This document shows positions 14,702 through 17,104 of a stretch of 17,104 nucleotides of DNA, piece after piece (positions within the stretch are counted from its first letter, which is position 1; each line of letters opens with the position of its first letter). The position numbers and the translations under genes are program-made. This DNA comes from an uncultured Bacilli bacterium (GTDB taxonomy: Bacteria; Bacillota_I; Bacilli_A; RFN20; CAG-288). Below the pieces are notes generated by a model. The model had not been told where the DNA came from and did not search any database. It saw nothing but the letters and a program-made list of their open reading frames with translations. The stretch lies in contig CAKUXT010000017.1 in assembly GCA_934700375.1 (NCBI GenBank), positions 1 through 17,104 on the forward strand. Direction: 5' to 3'.

Positions 14702-15721
14702 TTATATTACATTAATGAATTTTTTCGAACAAATGACCCGAACAGATTGGTTCTCATAAAGAGAATTTGTAGCATAGTTTTCAAAATACAGCTTTTTATT
14801 TATGACTACAATACGATAACCACATTCTCCGATTTTAGAAGTTAGAGACGGATACATTTGAATATTAAAGCCTTCCTTATATAGCAATGTAAAAAAGAAG
14901 AAAGAAACGCTTAAGAAACGTGCTTTATCACAATAAGAATATGACAATAATAAGTGTTTTGCTATCTCATCACATTTTTCCTGAGTCTCTAGACGGGGAA
15001 TATAATTTGTTTGCAACAAAGAAGCCGCATACAAAATATGCGCGTCAGAAAAACCTCTCTCTATTGTTTTTTTCAAAAACATAACATAACTATCATAATC
15101 CTCTTGGGAACGTTCAAAATATATATTACACTTTGACTTAAATCTTTGTTCTTTAACTTCTTCTCTAGCAACGCACCAATCCAAAGTACGGTTTACTTCC
15201 GCCTCCTTTCCAATTACTATAGCTGCCTCTTCCATAACCTTTTTTTGCATATCATCAAGTCTATCTTTTTTCTCTTTTAACATCTTCAGCGTATCGTATT
15301 CACATGTTCTTTCTAAAAAATCGTATGTTTCAGTAATCAATTCTTTTAAATGATATGTGCAAATAATAACTAATACATATAAATCACTAATGGATTCGTT
15401 ATAAGTACGATGACTAATTATGTTTCGATCTTTAGCAATCTTTTCCACAAGAATTCGAATATCCCCATTTGTTTTACTAATAGACTTGTTATGAAAAACA
15501 GCGTTAATCACAGTCACATCGAGATCCTCAATGTCCCAATCATCAATATCTCTATCATCAATTCGATTATAAAATTCTTTATATGCTAATAGCTTTTGAA
15601 AATCATTACGCTTAGAAATCATTTGTTTTTTCCATCCGTCATGAAGCATAAACTTGGCCAAACATTGTAATACTTCATTTTGTAATTTGTTTATATCACT
15701 AAGACGATAATCGATTTCCAT
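14702..15721 (-). CDS. HEPN-like protein with helical C-terminal half
   Basis: A 339-aa, largely helical protein. ATG 15721 follows AAAGGGG by about 8 bases. Residues about 64-140 resemble a HEPN domain of the DZIP3/Swt1-like kind: DLDVTVINAVFHN, then IAKDRNIISH with R99-N100 and H104 giving the RN-x3-H (R-x4-H) motif of HEPN ribonucleases. Residues about 140-190 are a charged coiled-coil candidate, and 205-285 have the helix pattern of Sel1/TPR-like repeats (DAHILYAASLL, AKHLLLSYSY). Many HEPN proteins are RNases in abortive infection or toxin systems; this assignment rests on one motif and its context. The gene is more A+T-rich than the surface genes, suggesting transfer. A 35-aa small ORF and a hairpin lie directly upstream. 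Confidence 0.7.
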   Translation of the reverse strand: MEIDYRLSDINKLQNEVLQCLAKFMLHDGWKKQMISKRNDFQKLLAYKEFYNRIDDRDIDDWDIEDLDVTVINAVFHNKSISKTNGDIRILVEKIAKDRNIISHRTYNESISDLYVLVIICTYHLKELITETYDFLERTCEYDTLKMLKEKKDRLDDMQKKVMEEAAIVIGKEAEVNRTLDWCVAREEVKEQRFKSKCNIYFERSQEDYDSYVMFLKKTIERGFSDAHILYAASLLQTNYIPRLETQEKCDEIAKHLLLSYSYCDKARFLSVSFFFFTLLYKEGFNIQMYPSLTSKIGECGYRIVVINKKLYFENYATNSLYENQSVRVICSKKFINVI

Positions 15722-15739
15722 AAACCACCCCTTTAAATA

Positions 15740-15778
15740 GAGGCTCTACGGATACTATTGACTATCCATAAGAGCCCC
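15740..15778 (-). other. Hairpin between the 35-aa ORF and the HEPN gene
   Basis: In the leftward RNA, GGGGCUCU pairs with AGAGCCUC (one G-U), then after a single bulged U the stem continues through A-U and U-G pairs into GGAUA/UAUCC, with an 8-base loop. The plus-strand copy loses the wobble pairs. It begins 12 bases after the small ORF's stop and ends 3 bases before the SD region of the HEPN gene. UCUAUUU follows, a weak U-tract, so it may be a leaky terminator or a translational control element. Confidence 0.5.
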
Positions 15779-15790
15779 AAAAAGCCGCAT

Positions 15791-15898
15791 TTAATCTTTG
15801 ATTTTAGATTTTTCTTTAATGATGATAATATTTACAATGCCATCAATAAGATGATCTAAAAGATCAAAAAGGCGAAGAATTATTTCTTTGTCTTTCAT
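15791..15898 (-). CDS. 35-aa amphipathic small protein
   Basis: A 35-codon ORF with a full AAAGGAG SD 7 bases before ATG 15898, ending in TAA. The sequence starts MKDKEIILRLFDLLDHLIDG, continues with a hydrophobic IVNIIII stretch and ends with a Lys-rich tail. The N-terminal half has regularly spaced hydrophobic and acidic residues, consistent with an amphipathic helix. It has no family I can name; size and charge pattern fit a small membrane-active peptide, a toxin or antitoxin partner, or a leader peptide. It lies 69 bases upstream of the HEPN gene on the same strand, with a hairpin between them. Confidence 0.5.
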   Translation of the reverse strand: MKDKEIILRLFDLLDHLIDGIVNIIIIKEKSKIKD

Positions 15899-16071
15899 TG
15901 TACTTCTCCTTTCTGGGTTCAAACACCCTATGGATGTACAAGTGCGGCATAATTATTATCACATTTTCCAATATAAAAATATAGTGAAAAAACTGTTGAA
16001 AATAAGTTCCGCGAGAATAATCAACTCTGTGATATCCTATTCCCAAGACGGATAAAGGAAAAAAAAGAAAA
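15899..16071. promoter_or_regulatory. Divergent promoter region (35-aa ORF / DUF1810 gene)
   Basis: A 173-base A+T-rich spacer between divergent starts must hold promoters for both directions. It has A+T tracts such as AATATAAAAATATAG near 15970 and a TTGAAA at 15997-16002, but I could not assign a convincing -35/-10 pair for either direction. A small dyad GGGTTCAAACACCC lies just upstream of the small ORF's SD. Confidence 0.35.
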
Positions 16072-16515
16072 ATGAACGACAATGACAAATACAACATTCA
16101 AAGATTCATAGATGCGCAGAAGGGCATCTATGAATTAGCCTTACAAGAAATAAAGAACGGAGAAAAGAGATCACATTGGATGTGGTTTATCTTTCCACAG
16201 CTGAAATCATTAGGAAGAAGTGAGATGTCTGAATATTATGGTATTTCCGGTAAAGAGGAAGCTATTGAGTATTTCAACAATCCAATCTTAAGACACAGAT
16301 ATTTAGAATGCTGTCATACATTACTGGCTTTAAAGAAGAACAACCCGTTTGATATTTTCGGGTTTGTCGATTCTTTAAAGCTCCAGTCATCTTTGACGTT
16401 ATTCTATCTATCAACATCAGAGAAGGTTATCCTTGATGTGCTAAACAAATTCTTTGATGGCAGATTTTGTAAGAAGACTGTAGAGATGATCAAAGGAAAA
16501 AGTTCATCAAAATAG
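16072..16515 (+). CDS. DUF1810 family protein
   Basis: A 147-aa cytoplasmic protein, full length for DUF1810. The family core is clear: RFIDAQKGIYELALQEI (11-27), the signature SHWMWFIFPQ (34-43), YYGISGKEEAIEYF (55-68), a GF/VDSLKLQSSLTLF segment (97-111) and a C-terminal ILDVLNKFFDGRFCKKTVE. The biochemical function of the family is not known to me. ATG 16072 has AAAGGA 12 bases upstream, a somewhat long spacing. It stands alone, divergent from the small ORF/HEPN pair and convergent with the 85-aa lipoprotein gene, 27 bases between stops. Confidence 0.9.
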   Translation: MNDNDKYNIQRFIDAQKGIYELALQEIKNGEKRSHWMWFIFPQLKSLGRSEMSEYYGISGKEEAIEYFNNPILRHRYLECCHTLLALKKNNPFDIFGFVDSLKLQSSLTLFYLSTSEKVILDVLNKFFDGRFCKKTVEMIKGKSSSK

Positions 16516-16542
16516 TTATTTCAATTTAACACTATCTGGAGA

Positions 16543-16800
16543 TTATTCATGTTTCCCGCAGACAGTGCAGACTCCATTTATATAATTATGACCTTTAGCA
16601 ATTGTTATTTGTTTTTCAACATATCCGCATATAGTACAAGTCCTTGTCATTTCCCCGTTTTCTTCGCATGTTGCTTCTTTAATGACTTTCCAAGCATCAT
16701 ATGAATGAGAGCAGGGGACGGGAGTATTATCACAGGAAGCTAAACCACCCATAGATAACGCCACAAAACAGAGAGTCAGCAATTTTTTTAAAGTTTTCAT
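16543..16800 (-). CDS. Small lipoprotein with CxxCG repeat
   Basis: An 85-aa predicted lipoprotein. The signal peptide MKTLKKLLTLCFVALSMGG ends in lipobox L-A-S-C23. The mature part is one and a half units of the repeat seen in the 1037-aa surface protein: EATCEENGEMTRTCTICG, then AKGHNYINGVCTVCG. The conserved HSY and GHNY elements before each pair, with CxxCG, suggest a small zinc-ribbon-like or disulfide-bonded surface module. ATG 16800 overlaps the preceding reading frame's TGA (ATGA), and GGAGG lies about 9 bases upstream, so translational coupling to the broken gene is likely. Confidence 0.8.
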   Translation of the reverse strand: MKTLKKLLTLCFVALSMGGLASCDNTPVPCSHSYDAWKVIKEATCEENGEMTRTCTICGYVEKQITIAKGHNYINGVCTVCGKHE

Positions 16801-17104
16801 TTCTTATTATCCTCCAAGAATACTTTTGCGCTTGTCTTATTGTACAAGGCCATGATTGATTTAAATTTTTCGCTTTTATGTATTTTCTCGCTTTGATCGT
16901 CATATTCGAGATAAAGAATTTCAAAAGCGGTTGAAAACAGCAAGTCAAAATCTTCAAAGATTTTGACCATAGCTCCATCAACTAGAAAACACTATATCAT
17001 CTTCAGCAAAGTATTATAAAATGAATTCTTTTTGTCTAGAGCAAGTCCATCAGAATCATATTCTTTCATTAATGCTGGAACATAGTAATCAAATAATTGA
17101 TCCA
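16797..17104 (-). pseudogene. Gene fragment with in-frame TAG, partial at window edge
   Basis: On the minus strand one frame runs from the window edge (DQLFDYYVPALMKEYDSDG...) to an in-frame TAG at 16994-16992, then continues in the same frame (CFLVDGAMVKIFEDFDLLF...) to a TGA at 16799-16797 that overlaps the next gene's ATG. Both halves look like normal acidic, helical protein, and the frame is shared, which favours one gene interrupted by a nonsense mutation. TAG is a normal stop elsewhere here. Alternatives are a real C-terminus at the TAG and a second short gene starting at ATG near 16971 (58 codons). The family is not recognised, and the start lies outside the window. Confidence 0.45.

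Noticed and set aside
14657..14845. 62-codon rightward ORF over the end of the HEPN gene
   Set aside because: It is mostly antisense to the HEPN coding end, has no SD and no recognisable protein features.
15864..16097. 77-codon leftward ORF with a hydrophobic, signal-peptide-like N-terminus
   Set aside because: It starts inside the DUF1810 gene on the opposite strand, has no SD, and overlaps the 35-aa ORF that has a full SD in another frame.
16730..16981. 83-codon leftward ORF overlapping the lipoprotein start
   Set aside because: Its frame differs from the acidic helical frame that ends in the ATGA overlap, its sequence is rich in improbable Cys/Trp/Arg mixes, and it runs into the lipoprotein signal peptide.
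16992..16994. TAG as a recoded (pyrrolysine or suppressed) codon
   Set aside because: TAG ends the AbiEi and DUF1810 genes here, no recoding signal or dedicated tRNA is visible, and a nonsense mutation or true stop is simpler.

Overview
The window looks like chromosomal DNA from a low-to-moderate G+C Gram-positive bacterium (Bacillota), most plausibly a gut-type lineage such as Erysipelotrichia or a neighbour. This is inferred from SD motifs of the AAAGGAG type, Gram-positive lipoprotein and surface-anchor signals, Listeria/Bacteroides-type (InlB B) repeats, GLUG repeats and Cys-X-X-Cys-Gly surface repeats. TGA, TAG and TAA all act as stops, so a mycoplasma-type code is excluded. No rRNA, tRNA, transposase, phage gene or CRISPR array was seen.

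Layout. (1) 1-1326, rightward: the end of an AbiEi-type antitoxin gene overlaps an AbiEii-type nucleotidyltransferase toxin gene (type IV toxin-antitoxin pair). (2) 1332-9969, leftward: four consecutive overlapping genes for exported proteins. They are, in order of transcription, a 972-aa lipoprotein with six ~66-aa repeats and a GLUG region, a 632-aa secreted protein with InlB-like repeats and two jelly-roll-like domains, a 612-aa membrane-anchored LamG-metallophosphoesterase, and a 673-aa lipoprotein with a duplicated unknown domain. (3) 10118-11083, rightward: a divergent ArsR-like winged-helix regulator with a large C-terminal sensor-like domain. The 148-bp region between holds three copies of ACTACA, two of them in 18-bp related sites next to the two start codons. 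(4) 11221-14334, leftward: a 1037-aa cell-surface protein with two clusters of Cys-X-X-Cys motifs and a C-terminal membrane anchor. It is preceded by a 22-codon basic leader ORF and a terminator-like hairpin. (5) 14702-15898, leftward: an A+T-rich pair made of a 35-codon small ORF, a hairpin and a 339-aa HEPN-like protein. (6) 16072-16515, rightward: a DUF1810 protein. (7) 16543-17104, leftward: an 85-aa Cys-repeat lipoprotein downstream of a gene fragment broken by an in-frame TAG.

How it fits together. The central block reads as one regulated unit: a regulator that probably senses a small ligand faces a co-transcribed set of surface proteins. Their stalk repeats, lectin-like folds and single phosphoesterase suggest binding and processing of an extracellular glycan or phosphoester (inference). 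No transporter or glycosidase is present. The flanks carry two candidate defence modules (AbiE and the HEPN protein). The most unusual parts are the phased operator triad and the two 'small ORF, then hairpin, then long gene' arrangements, in which both hairpins pair better in the leftward RNA than in the opposite strand.
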